Source: Alphaproteobacteria bacterium
GTDB taxonomy: Bacteria; Pseudomonadota; Alphaproteobacteria; Sphingomonadales; Kordiimonadaceae
Direction: 5' to 3'
Length of the DNA stretch: 64,000 bases
NCBI GenBank assembly: GCA_006226495.1
Contig: SBGU01000058.1
Span: 33,172 to 97,171 of the forward strand
Shown here: positions 56,645 through 64,000 of the stretch, one piece after another
Position numbering within the stretch: the stretch's first letter is position 1
How the letters are laid out: each line of letters starts with the position of its first letter
The notes under the pieces: generated by a model
What the model saw: only the letters and a program-made list of their open reading frames with translations
Database searches by the model: none
What the model was told of the DNA's origin: nothing
Program-made: the position numbers and the translations under genes

Positions 56645-59485
56645 CTATTCAAGCAGGCTGACCTGCCGGCGCGCATCGTCGGCATCAGCAAAATTGGGGT
56701 CCAGCTTCAGGGCCTGTTCCAGCATGCGGCGAGCATCGGCCCTTCGGCCTTCGGCCAGATAGGCCATGCCCAGATGGTATTTATATTCCGCCTGCGCCGG
56801 TGCACGCCGGGTCGCACGTTCAAGGGCAACGATCGCTTTGCCGGTGTCGCGGGCCGCCTGCAACATGATCCATCCATATGTATCAAGGATCGACGGGTCT
56901 TCCGGCAGGATCAGGTAGGCGCGTTCTGCAAGCGGAATACTGGTACGGTTACCCAGCCGCAGGTACGCAAGCGCCAGCCGCGCGATCACCTGCGCGTCTG
57001 CAACGCCTGTCTTCAATACCCGTTCATATTGTTTTGCGGCTTCTTCAGTGCGGCCATCCATTTCAAGCTGCCGCCCCAGTTCCATACGCGCATTACGGTC
57101 TTCAGGGTTTTTATCAATAAAAGACCGCAAGATGTTGATGGCCTGTCCCTTTTGGTCTGTCAATCCAAGAGCCGACGCCAACCCTACGGCAGCGTCGCTG
57201 CTCGGATCACTGGCCATGGCGTCTCGAAAGGCAAGGATCGCCGCATCGGTATCCCCCGAAGCCATCAGGAAATTGCCGACGACCGACGCACGCACATCGG
57301 ACGGACGGGCCGACGGCACCAGCAGAGGTAACAGGCGTTTGGCTTCCTGATAGTGGCGACCAAGGGCTGACACCGCGAACAGGTACCAGTTGCCCTCGTC
57401 CTGTCCAAGCGGTGCCTTCGCCGACTGCATGGCCCGCTGGAACGATATACGGGCACCCGTATAAAGGCCGGCAGCCAGCATCGCACGGGCTTGCAACATA
57501 TGGGCTTCGCCATTGTCGGGGTCAAACGCGACATAGCGCGACAAAGGCCTTGACGCCAGTCCCGGCTGGTTCAGTTTCAGCAGCAGCATGCCCATGCGTT
57601 TCAGGATATCTGGCCGGTCGGCACCCAGAACCGCAGTTTCGCGCGCCTGGCTGATGGCTTCCGTGGTGTGGCCTGCCCCGGCAAGCGCATCGGAATAGTC
57701 CGCCCAGACATCAACAGCGGCCGGCAGGGCCTGAACAGCCGTGCGGAAATATTCGACAGCTTCGCCGTATTTTCCGGCACGCAAAAGTGCGCGGCCCAGC
57801 ACAGCCTTGGCGCGGACATCGCCCGGCTGCAGGGTCAGGAGGCGTTTAAGATCCTTTTCTGCCGCATCATATTGTTCGATCTGCATAAGCGCGAGGCCGC
57901 GGTTCCGCAGGGCCGTATAATAGTCGCTGTTCCGGTCCAGCGCCTGCGAAAAGGAGCGGATGGCGTCCCTGTATTGCTGGCGCTGGTATTCCAGCGTGCC
58001 ACGCATATTGTAGCCGAGCGCGCGGTCAGGCGCCGCCTTCAGGATCGTGGCAATCGTAACCTGTGCGCCTTCATAATCGCCGGTTTGCAATTGCATGCCG
58101 CCCAGGATGCCCAGGTCGCGAAGGTCCTTGTCCTGTCCGGCCGCAACGGCAGACAGCGCGGCAAGCGCCCCCTCGGTATCGCCTTCAACATAGGTCGCAA
58201 GCGCCAGTTTTGCCGGCAGCCCCTTCAAGACATGCGTCTGCGCCTTCGCATCCTCTGCAGACAGGGTCGAATACAGCCGGGCGCCCTCGTCCGTGCGACC
58301 CGATGCCATTGCGGCGGCCGCAGCCATGGCCACAACGCCTGGATCTTTTTCCCCGGTTGCCTGCAACATCGGGAGCAACAATTCGTATGCTGCAGTGGGC
58401 CGCTGCTGCCTGAGATACGTGCCGGCAAGGGCAAGTCGGGCAGCGCGGTTGGCCGGACGGGCCCGGATCACGGTGGACAGCAGGTTTTCAGCAACCTGAT
58501 AGTCGCCCAGTTGGTAGGACACGAGGCCACGCACATACATGGCAGGCAGATAGCGTTCCGTTACCTCGCGGGCACGCAGCAGCAGGGCGTTGGCTTCCTC
58601 ATACTGGCCGCGGCTGGCCAATATGGCGCCGGACAGATACAGCGCCATCGGATGTTTGGCAGACACGGCATATACCGCATCCAGATATTCCTCGGCCTCG
58701 TTCAGCCGGCCCTGGTTGATGCGGATGGCAGCAAGCTCAAGGTTCACGAGGATATTGCCGGGGTACAGCTTCAGGGCGTCCAGGAAAAATGTCTCTGCCG
58801 CCGGAATGTCGCCCTGGTACCGGGCAATCAGGCCACGGGTATATTGCACCATGGTATTCTGGGGCGCCTGCTCGTGTGCCTTTTCGGCCAGCTTGCGCGC
58901 GCCTTCAAGGTCACCCTGCCGCAGTCTGAGGCGCGCCATGCCCAGGTAGGCCTGGAAATTGGGGCCATAATCCTTCAGGACCTGTTCGTAACTGCGTTTT
59001 GCCTCGTCATATCGCCGCTCGGCAAAATTCGCATCGCCACTGATGATCAGGGCGTCCTGCCGGAATTCGGCCGGGATATTGACCCCGCGCAGGCTTTCCA
59101 TGGCCTCGGCGAAACGCCCCTGGACCAGAAGTGCCTTGGCATATGGTACCGCCGTGTTGGCATAGTCGGCCCCCAGGCGCCTGGCCCGTTCGAGCGCGGC
59201 TTCGGCTGCGATGCCGGCACCGGTTTCCAGATAGGCTTTGGATAGCAGGATATAGGTTTCGACATCGCCGTCGGCCTGCAGGCGGTTCAGTATCTTGAGG
59301 GCCTCGTTGAAACGGCGCGCCTTGATGAGCTCTGCGGCCTCAGCCTTTTGCGCTGCGGCACTGTCCGACTGCGCCAGCGATGGCGTGGCTCCGATCCCGG
59401 ACAGGCATGTACCAAGAAGCAGCATGGCGGCGACAGCACGGGCGCGCATCGGCTTCGTGCCAAAGTTTTCCTGCCGTCCGGTCAT
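56645..59485 (-). CDS. prsT: XrtA/PEP-CTERM-system TPR protein PrsT
   Basis: A 946-residue protein with a signal peptide ('AVAAMLLLGTCLSGIGATPS' then LAQ) and at least 20 tetratricopeptide units of about 34 residues (for example 'RSFSQALDRNSDYYTALRNR'). PrsT accompanies exosortase A loci and is often a lipoprotein, but here the residue before the only Cys is Thr, so cleavage by signal peptidase I after Ala-Gln is more likely. It probably scaffolds polysaccharide export in the periplasm. ATG 59485 or 59449. Confidence 0.9.
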   Translation of the reverse strand: MTGRQENFGTKPMRARAVAAMLLLGTCLSGIGATPSLAQSDSAAAQKAEAAELIKARRFNEALKILNRLQADGDVETYILLSKAYLETGAGIAAEAALERARRLGADYANTAVPYAKALLVQGRFAEAMESLRGVNIPAEFRQDALIISGDANFAERRYDEAKRSYEQVLKDYGPNFQAYLGMARLRLRQGDLEGARKLAEKAHEQAPQNTMVQYTRGLIARYQGDIPAAETFFLDALKLYPGNILVNLELAAIRINQGRLNEAEEYLDAVYAVSAKHPMALYLSGAILASRGQYEEANALLLRAREVTERYLPAMYVRGLVSYQLGDYQVAENLLSTVIRARPANRAARLALAGTYLRQQRPTAAYELLLPMLQATGEKDPGVVAMAAAAAMASGRTDEGARLYSTLSAEDAKAQTHVLKGLPAKLALATYVEGDTEGALAALSAVAAGQDKDLRDLGILGGMQLQTGDYEGAQVTIATILKAAPDRALGYNMRGTLEYQRQQYRDAIRSFSQALDRNSDYYTALRNRGLALMQIEQYDAAEKDLKRLLTLQPGDVRAKAVLGRALLRAGKYGEAVEYFRTAVQALPAAVDVWADYSDALAGAGHTTEAISQARETAVLGADRPDILKRMGMLLLKLNQPGLASRPLSRYVAFDPDNGEAHMLQARAMLAAGLYTGARISFQRAMQSAKAPLGQDEGNWYLFAVSALGRHYQEAKRLLPLLVPSARPSDVRASVVGNFLMASGDTDAAILAFRDAMASDPSSDAAVGLASALGLTDQKGQAINILRSFIDKNPEDRNARMELGRQLEMDGRTEEAAKQYERVLKTGVADAQVIARLALAYLRLGNRTSIPLAERAYLILPEDPSILDTYGWIMLQAARDTGKAIVALERATRRAPAQAEYKYHLGMAYLAEGRRADARRMLEQALKLDPNFADADDARRQVSLLE

Positions 59486-59489
59486 GGGC

Positions 59490-60878
59490 TTAACGCACTC
59501 CTATCGGGAAAAGGATCACCCTTGCAGTCTGCAGGATAATCAGCAAATCCAGAAACAATGAATAGTTTTTGATGTAATAGAGGTCATATTCCAGCTTGCG
59601 TCGCGCATCCGACACCGAGGCGCCATAGGGATACTGTATCTGTGCCCAGCCGGTGATACCCGGCTTCAGGCAGTGCCGTTCGCGGTAGAAGGGGATCTCC
59701 TTCTCCAACTGCTCAACGAACACCGGGCGCTCCGGCCTCGGCCCCACGAAACTCATACTGCCCGACAGCACATTCAGGACCTGCGGCAGTTCGTCAATGC
59801 GGGTGCGGCGGATGAAGGCGCCAACGGGCGTCACCCGGGGGTCCTTCTCCTGGGCCCATTGGGCACCGTCTTTTTCCGCATTCACATGCATGCTGCGGAA
59901 CTTCATCAGATAGAAGCTCTTGCCATGCAGCCCGACCCGTTCCTGCCGATAGAAAACCGGGCCACGGCTGGTGAATTTCACTGCCAGTGCCGCACCGACC
60001 ATGATTGGCAGCGCAAGGGTCAGCAATGTCAGGCTGACGGCAATATCGAGAAGCCGCTTGGCCGCGCGTTCGATACTGTTGCCGCCCTTGAAACCGTCGG
60101 AAAAGATGATCCATTCGGCTTTGAGAGATTCAAGTTTCACATAACCCTGGACTTGCTCGTAGAAAGCCAGCCGGTCCTTGACCTCGATGCCCGCGAGCTT
60201 GCAGGCGATCAGGGCCTCGACAGGCAGGCGGGCCATGTCGTCGTCGCTGGCGAGCAGGACCATTTCCGCACCGCGATCTGTTGCATATGCATCAAAACTT
60301 TCGAGCTTGTCGAGCTGGACAGCGTCTTCCACTTCGATCTGTTCGTCAGGCAACGCAACCGTGCCGATGACCTGCATGCCGGCCTCCCGGTTGGACCGGG
60401 CATAGCTCAGCAGTTCCTTGGCCCTGGCCCCTGCCCCCAATATCAGGACGCGGCGGCGCAGCGGCTGATCACTGCCCAGAATCAGGAAGATAAAATGCGA
60501 TACCACCAGGATGCCGCCGCAGAGGGTCAGCGCCAACAGGAGGATCGAGCGCCAGAGCGGCAATACAGGGAAAAGAAACATGATGGCTGACAAAATCGTG
60601 CCGGCCAGCATGACCGCAACCAGGACACGCACAGCGAAGACCCGGATATCCCGGATGGCGTCGGACTGATAACCGCCCACGCCCAGAAGCACAGGCACCA
60701 GAATTGCCGGAACCAGGAAGCGCGAGAGCCAGACCACAGTCCCGGACGGCGCGTCGATATCCAGAAACGCATAGCGCAACTGCTCAGCCAGAATGACTGC
60801 GCCAAATGTCAGGGCGACATCAACCACCGCCAAAGTCAGCTTCAGTGGCGAAACATAATGACGAAAAATGCGAACCAT
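59490..60878 (-). CDS. XrtA-system initiating sugar-phosphate transferase (TIGR03013-type)
   Basis: A 462-residue polyprenyl-phosphate hexose-1-phosphate transferase. Four N-terminal membrane helices and a nucleotide-fold region (about 115-240) precede the catalytic domain: '[20 protein letters not shown]', '[20 protein letters not shown]' and '[16 protein letters not shown]', the conserved WcaJ/EpsB pattern. It starts the repeat unit on the lipid carrier. It is the first gene of the locus, and prsT begins four bases after its stop. Confidence 0.94.
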   Translation of the reverse strand: MVRIFRHYVSPLKLTLAVVDVALTFGAVILAEQLRYAFLDIDAPSGTVVWLSRFLVPAILVPVLLGVGGYQSDAIRDIRVFAVRVLVAVMLAGTILSAIMFLFPVLPLWRSILLLALTLCGGILVVSHFIFLILGSDQPLRRRVLILGAGARAKELLSYARSNREAGMQVIGTVALPDEQIEVEDAVQLDKLESFDAYATDRGAEMVLLASDDDMARLPVEALIACKLAGIEVKDRLAFYEQVQGYVKLESLKAEWIIFSDGFKGGNSIERAAKRLLDIAVSLTLLTLALPIMVGAALAVKFTSRGPVFYRQERVGLHGKSFYLMKFRSMHVNAEKDGAQWAQEKDPRVTPVGAFIRRTRIDELPQVLNVLSGSMSFVGPRPERPVFVEQLEKEIPFYRERHCLKPGITGWAQIQYPYGASVSDARRKLEYDLYYIKNYSLFLDLLIILQTARVILFPIGVR

Positions 60879-60981
60879 CTGGTCTTAGCCGCTTCCCTTG
60901 CGATGCCTCGACATGTCCCCAAACAGCGCAACACTAATCGCCCGCGCGGCTGCGCGCAAGTTATTGTGGCGGAAAGATAAG

Positions 60982-61911
60982 TCAGCGCCGATCCGGCACC
61001 CCCGCAAGCGCAAGGGCTGCGGAAAATACCGGCAGTGCCGCAGCGACCGCACATCCCGCACCCGTGCCCACAGGAATGCTGACCACAGGCACGACACCAA
61101 GGGCCGCGGCAAGGCGTGCCTGCGCACTGCCATCAGTGCCGGCAATTCGGACATGATCCGCAGCACCGGAATCAAGCGCCTTGAGGACCGACACAGCCGC
61201 AAGGGCGGCCCATCCGTCGGCCAGGACCGGCAGGCCCGCCATGCGGGCGGCCAGGATCGCGCCCACGGCACCCGCGATTTCACGGCCGCCAAGCAGGCGC
61301 AGCGCCGCCAGCGGCTGGTCTGGCGGCAACGCCAATGATGACAACATGGTCGCGGCGGCACCGTAGACCGGCTCATCCGCTGCATGCGCGGCAAGATCGA
61401 AACCCGCGCAATAGGCGACGACCGCCACGGCAGGGACATCGTTGCCAGGTGCAAAATCGCTGAGGCCCAGCATGTCCCCGCCAGACGCCGCCGCTTCCAT
61501 GCCAAACGCGATCGCAGCCATGCAGTCCCGGTCTTCCCAGTTGCCGTCCAGGGCATGGGGCACGGAAGGCGCCATCTCGATCACCCGGAGGCCAACCCCC
61601 TTGTCGACACACAGCAGGTTCACGGGTGCGCGCCCCTTCGCGGCCATAGCGACATAATCTGCGGCCATGGCGGGGCCTTGCGGTACGTGCCGGTAGCTTG
61701 AAACCAGGAGACAGATATGAATGTCTGCGAGCGCCGGCACCGGACGCCTTTGCCATGCCGCCAGCCACGCCGCCAGATCAACAAGTCCGCGGGCTTCTGC
61801 AAACGGTTTGGCATTGGCAGCGGACTGCACCGCCGACGCGGATTCTGCATCCGCAGACGGCAGTTGCGCCACCAGGGCACGAAGATCATCGAAAGGCTGG
61901 CCCGTTAACAT
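60982..61911 (-). CDS. Divergent CobT-like phosphoribosyltransferase homologue
   Basis: A 309-residue protein related to nicotinate-nucleotide:dimethylbenzimidazole phosphoribosyltransferase (CobT, usually about 350). The best match is 'LGGREIAGAVGAILAARMAG' plus 'PVLADGWAALAAVSVL'. The catalytic 'GEGTGA' motif is replaced by 'IPVGTGAGCAV', so the general-base glutamate is gone, and the N-terminal 'DHGV' segment is also altered. It may have another activity or none. It lies next to the XrtA locus and is divergent from the large Pro-Thr repeat protein. Confidence 0.7.
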   Translation of the reverse strand: MLTGQPFDDLRALVAQLPSADAESASAVQSAANAKPFAEARGLVDLAAWLAAWQRRPVPALADIHICLLVSSYRHVPQGPAMAADYVAMAAKGRAPVNLLCVDKGVGLRVIEMAPSVPHALDGNWEDRDCMAAIAFGMEAAASGGDMLGLSDFAPGNDVPAVAVVAYCAGFDLAAHAADEPVYGAAATMLSSLALPPDQPLAALRLLGGREIAGAVGAILAARMAGLPVLADGWAALAAVSVLKALDSGAADHVRIAGTDGSAQARLAAALGVVPVVSIPVGTGAGCAVAAALPVFSAALALAGVPDRR

Positions 61912-62111
61912 GTTTTTCAGCTTCCGTTTCTATAATACTGTGTAATTTCAGTGCCCTTGGGGCGTCAGGAACGCTTGTATTAGAGCAAGAGCCGGTATAA
62001 GGCTATGGAAAAGGCGCTTTTGGGGGACTGGCGTGTCGGCAGCCATGGCCGTGATTACGGCTTGGCGCGTTAATGCTTTGGGCCGACCCTGGATGGAAAT
62101 GGAAGCACCCG

Positions 62112-64000
62112 ATGTTATCGAGCAACAAGTCCTTGATAATCTCCACCCTGCTGACCGGAACCGCGGTCGCGACGGGGACCCTGATTTACGGCCTCTATAG
62201 CAAGGACAGCAACAAGCTGACAGTGCTTGACGACAGCATGCCGCCCGTTATCGGGACCGGTCTGTTGCCGCCACCGGCGACCTACAGCATGACCACGCCA
62301 CCGCCGGTCGAAATCCCTGGTATCCGGCGCCTGAAAATTATCCGCCCGGAGGTCAAGAATACCGCTGCCGCGTCAACTCCGGACGGCGCAACGGTCAAGC
62401 CCGACGATACCTCGGCAGTCGATTTTTACCTTACCGGCACCAGAAGTGCGGAACTGATCCGGACACCGGTCGAAGCCCGCATCGAAACCTTCCCGTCTGT
62501 CACGCTTGAGGAGGCGGTCGAAGGCGCGCTGGCGGTCGACGAATGGGGTTTCCAGGTGGTGCAGTCCTACCTGAACCAGGCCATGGGCGATAACGACCAG
62601 TTGAAAGCCCGTATGGATGCGCTGCTGACCGAAATCGAAAAGCGCGCCGGCGACTATGACCTCGCCACGATCTCTGACGCTGCGAACCTGATCATCGAGG
62701 CCGGTGCCCGCACGCACTGGACCGCTTTCATGTCGCCCTTCGTGCTGGACCCGAACTTCGAACTGCAGGAAGGCGCAATCGGTTGGGACCTTGGCCCGTC
62801 GGGCCGGAAGCCATTCGACAAATTCATCCGCGTTGGCGCCGACAGCAAGATGCTGGTTGGCGAGAACATGGGTGATGAAGCTGCCGAAGAAGGCCCGTCG
62901 ATCCTGTCGAACGGAGTTCACAACGTCGAGCAGTTTGTCGCGAACGGCCTGAAAAACGGTCGCTACCGGGTCGTTATCCTGACTGCGCCGCGCCCGAACG
63001 GCAAATCCCCGCTGTATCCCTTCGGCGTCGATGTGAAACGCAACGGTGGCAACGTGAACGTGGTTGACACCCGTGCGACCGACGATCTGGTGCCGGTCAT
63101 GAAGCTGGCAACTGGCGGTCCTGGCCGCCTGTCGGACAGCGCGAAGGAAGAGCGCGAAAAGGAAGCAACGAAGAACACAACGTCTGACGCCTCGCCCTAC
63201 CCCGAAATCCTGCCGCTGCGCCTTTCAGCAAAAGGCAGCAGCCTGCCGGGTGGCCCCCGCCTGCAGCCCCTTGTTGCTGCAGACAGGAACCTGAGTGGCG
63301 GTGTTGCCGGCAGCTATGGCCTTGCGGCCCTCGGTACCTTTGTGACGGCGGCCGCGAAGGCTGCGCCGGAGCCCTTTTTCCAGGCCGATGGTGGCAGTTC
63401 GGGCGGTGTTCCCGCGACCGGCCACATGCTGGTAACACGTGCAGAAGTGGTTGACGGTACGCTGCGCATCAGTTTCCGCCAGCTTGGTGGCCAGGACACT
63501 TATGTGACCGCTGTCATCATCTATCCGGAACCGGACGAGAATGTGGAGGAGGAACTGGCCGAAGAAGTGGCGCAGTTCATCGACCGTATTGCACCGGCAG
63601 CCGGCCAAAACATTACAGCAGATACGATTCTGGAACTGAACGTCCCGATTATCGACCCGGTCGAAACGTTCGCCGATGGTGCCAATGGCCTGCCGACAAC
63701 CGAGGGACTGGCCGCGACACCAACACCGGCTCCTGGTACGGGCACGGGAACCGGCAATACGCCGGAACCTGAACCCAGCCCCAGCACGCCGACCACGACT
63801 CCGACGCCGGGGACGACGGAGCCAACACCTTCCGACGGCACACCTGACATTGGTGGCCCAAGTGCGACGCCAACGCCGACACCGACACCAACCCCGACGC
63901 CGACACCAACTCCGACGCCGGAACCAACACCGACGCCTACACCAGAGCCGACGCCTGAGCCGACACCGGAACCGACGCCTGAGCCGACACCGGAACCGAC
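62112..64000 (+). CDS. Large membrane-anchored protein with Thr-Pro/Glu-Pro repeat tail, cut by window edge
   Basis: An open frame from ATG 62112 (GGAAG seven bases upstream) to the right edge, more than 629 residues. Residues about 6-28 are hydrophobic ('LIISTLLTGTAVATGTLIYG') and could be an uncleaved anchor or signal. The middle (about 100-530) is a soluble, unrecognised domain, with 'IGWDLGPSGRKPFDKFIRVG' and 'NGLKNGRYRVVILTAPRPNG' as candidate sugar- or ligand-binding strands. From about residue 535 it is Thr/Pro/Glu-rich, ending in pure PTPTP then EPTPEPTP repeats. The repeats could be a glycosylated cell-wall spanning stalk. It continues beyond the window, where a sorting signal or domain may follow. 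Confidence 0.75.
   Translation, partial: MLSSNKSLIISTLLTGTAVATGTLIYGLYSKDSNKLTVLDDSMPPVIGTGLLPPPATYSMTTPPPVEIPGIRRLKIIRPEVKNTAAASTPDGATVKPDDTSAVDFYLTGTRSAELIRTPVEARIETFPSVTLEEAVEGALAVDEWGFQVVQSYLNQAMGDNDQLKARMDALLTEIEKRAGDYDLATISDAANLIIEAGARTHWTAFMSPFVLDPNFELQEGAIGWDLGPSGRKPFDKFIRVGADSKMLVGENMGDEAAEEGPSILSNGVHNVEQFVANGLKNGRYRVVILTAPRPNGKSPLYPFGVDVKRNGGNVNVVDTRATDDLVPVMKLATGGPGRLSDSAKEEREKEATKNTTSDASPYPEILPLRLSAKGSSLPGGPRLQPLVAADRNLSGGVAGSYGLAALGTFVTAAAKAAPEPFFQADGGSSGGVPATGHMLVTRAEVVDGTLRISFRQLGGQDTYVTAVIIYPEPDENVEEELAEEVAQFIDRIAPAAGQNITADTILELNVPIIDPVETFADGANGLPTTEGLAATPTPAPGTGTGTGNTPEPEPSPSTPTTTPTPGTTEPTPSDGTPDIGGPSATPTPTPTPTPTPTPTPTPEPTPTPTPEPTPEPTPEPTPEPTPEP
63866..64000 (+). repeat. Tandem repeat coding Thr-Pro and Glu-Pro-Thr-Pro
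   Basis: A run of ACNCCN hexamers changing into a GAGCCGACNCCN 12-base unit that repeats several times up to the window edge. The codons vary at the third base (ACA/ACG, CCA/CCG/CCT), so the protein pattern is kept while the DNA is not perfectly repeated. Confidence 0.85.

Noticed and set aside
56645..59485. Lipoprotein signal in PrsT
   Set aside because: The residue before the single cysteine is Thr, which does not fit the lipobox, although family members are often lipoproteins.
62063..62079. Sigma-54-like sequence TTGGCGCGTTAATGCTTT upstream of the Pro-Thr repeat protein
   Set aside because: GG and GC are nine, not ten, bases apart, and sigma-54 promoters rarely tolerate that; PEP-CTERM genes are often sigma-54-dependent, so it was worth checking.

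Overview
The window is a GC-rich stretch of chromosome from an alphaproteobacterium. The class is suggested by several things: ALA-synthase (C4) heme synthesis, a MucR regulator, the glyA-nrdR-ribD-ribE-ribB-ribH-nusB-thiL order, the yceD/plsX/ihfA/merR neighbourhood, a CBP3-type cytochrome bc1 chaperone and a phoR-pst-phoU-phoB operon. The presence of a complete XrtA (exosortase A) exopolysaccharide locus would fit a marine order such as Kordiimonadales or a sphingomonad/rhodospirillalean relative, but the order cannot be fixed from sequence reading alone. I see no phage, transposon, CRISPR array or rRNA.

Layout. 0-8.4 kb: the start of a methylmalonyl-CoA mutase small subunit gene (cut by the left edge), a TauE-type exporter, tRNA-Pro(GGG), a Rieske-domain protein divergent from a cysteine-rich COG2345-type regulator, then merR-ihfA-plsX-yceD-bc1 chaperone on the minus strand and bamE on the plus strand. 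fabH, which normally sits between plsX and ihfA, is missing. 8.4-18.4 kb: H+-pyrophosphatase, a FliL-like protein, and a long minus-strand operon for riboflavin synthesis, NusB, ThiL, NrdR, SHMT and RpiB. 18.7-31.4 kb: MucR, hemA and hemB around a MarR regulator, trmJ-cysS-gltX, NAD synthetase, a LysE exporter, class II DAHP synthase and a phosphoglycolate-phosphatase-like HAD enzyme.

31.4-34.6 kb holds the most unusual small system: a four-gene minus-strand cassette made of an exported, aspartate-run-rich protein with a twin-arginine-type leader, a PqqD-like peptide-binding protein, an HprK-related kinase and a nucleotidyltransferase. It has its own promoter with a 9+9 bp inverted repeat. 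This looks like a peptide or protein modification/maturation system whose likely client is the Asp-rich protein. 34.7-42.5 kb is the phosphate regulon (phoR, pstSCAB, phoU, phoB) with readable Pho boxes in front of phoR and pstS.

42.5-60.9 kb is a 14-gene minus-strand XrtA/PEP-CTERM-type exopolysaccharide locus: initiating sugar-phosphate transferase, TPR protein PrsT, two glycosyltransferases, a 46-residue membrane peptide gene, Wza-like export lipoprotein, Wzz-like chain-length protein, tyrosine autokinase, outer-membrane protein, ExeA-like ATPase, deacetylase, FemAB-like protein, exosortase A fused to an EpsI domain, and an asparagine-synthase-like amidotransferase. Beyond it lie a CobT homologue that has lost the usual catalytic glutamate and, running off the right edge, a large membrane-anchored protein ending in a long Thr-Pro/Glu-Pro repeat. 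No PEP-CTERM sorting signal is visible inside the window.
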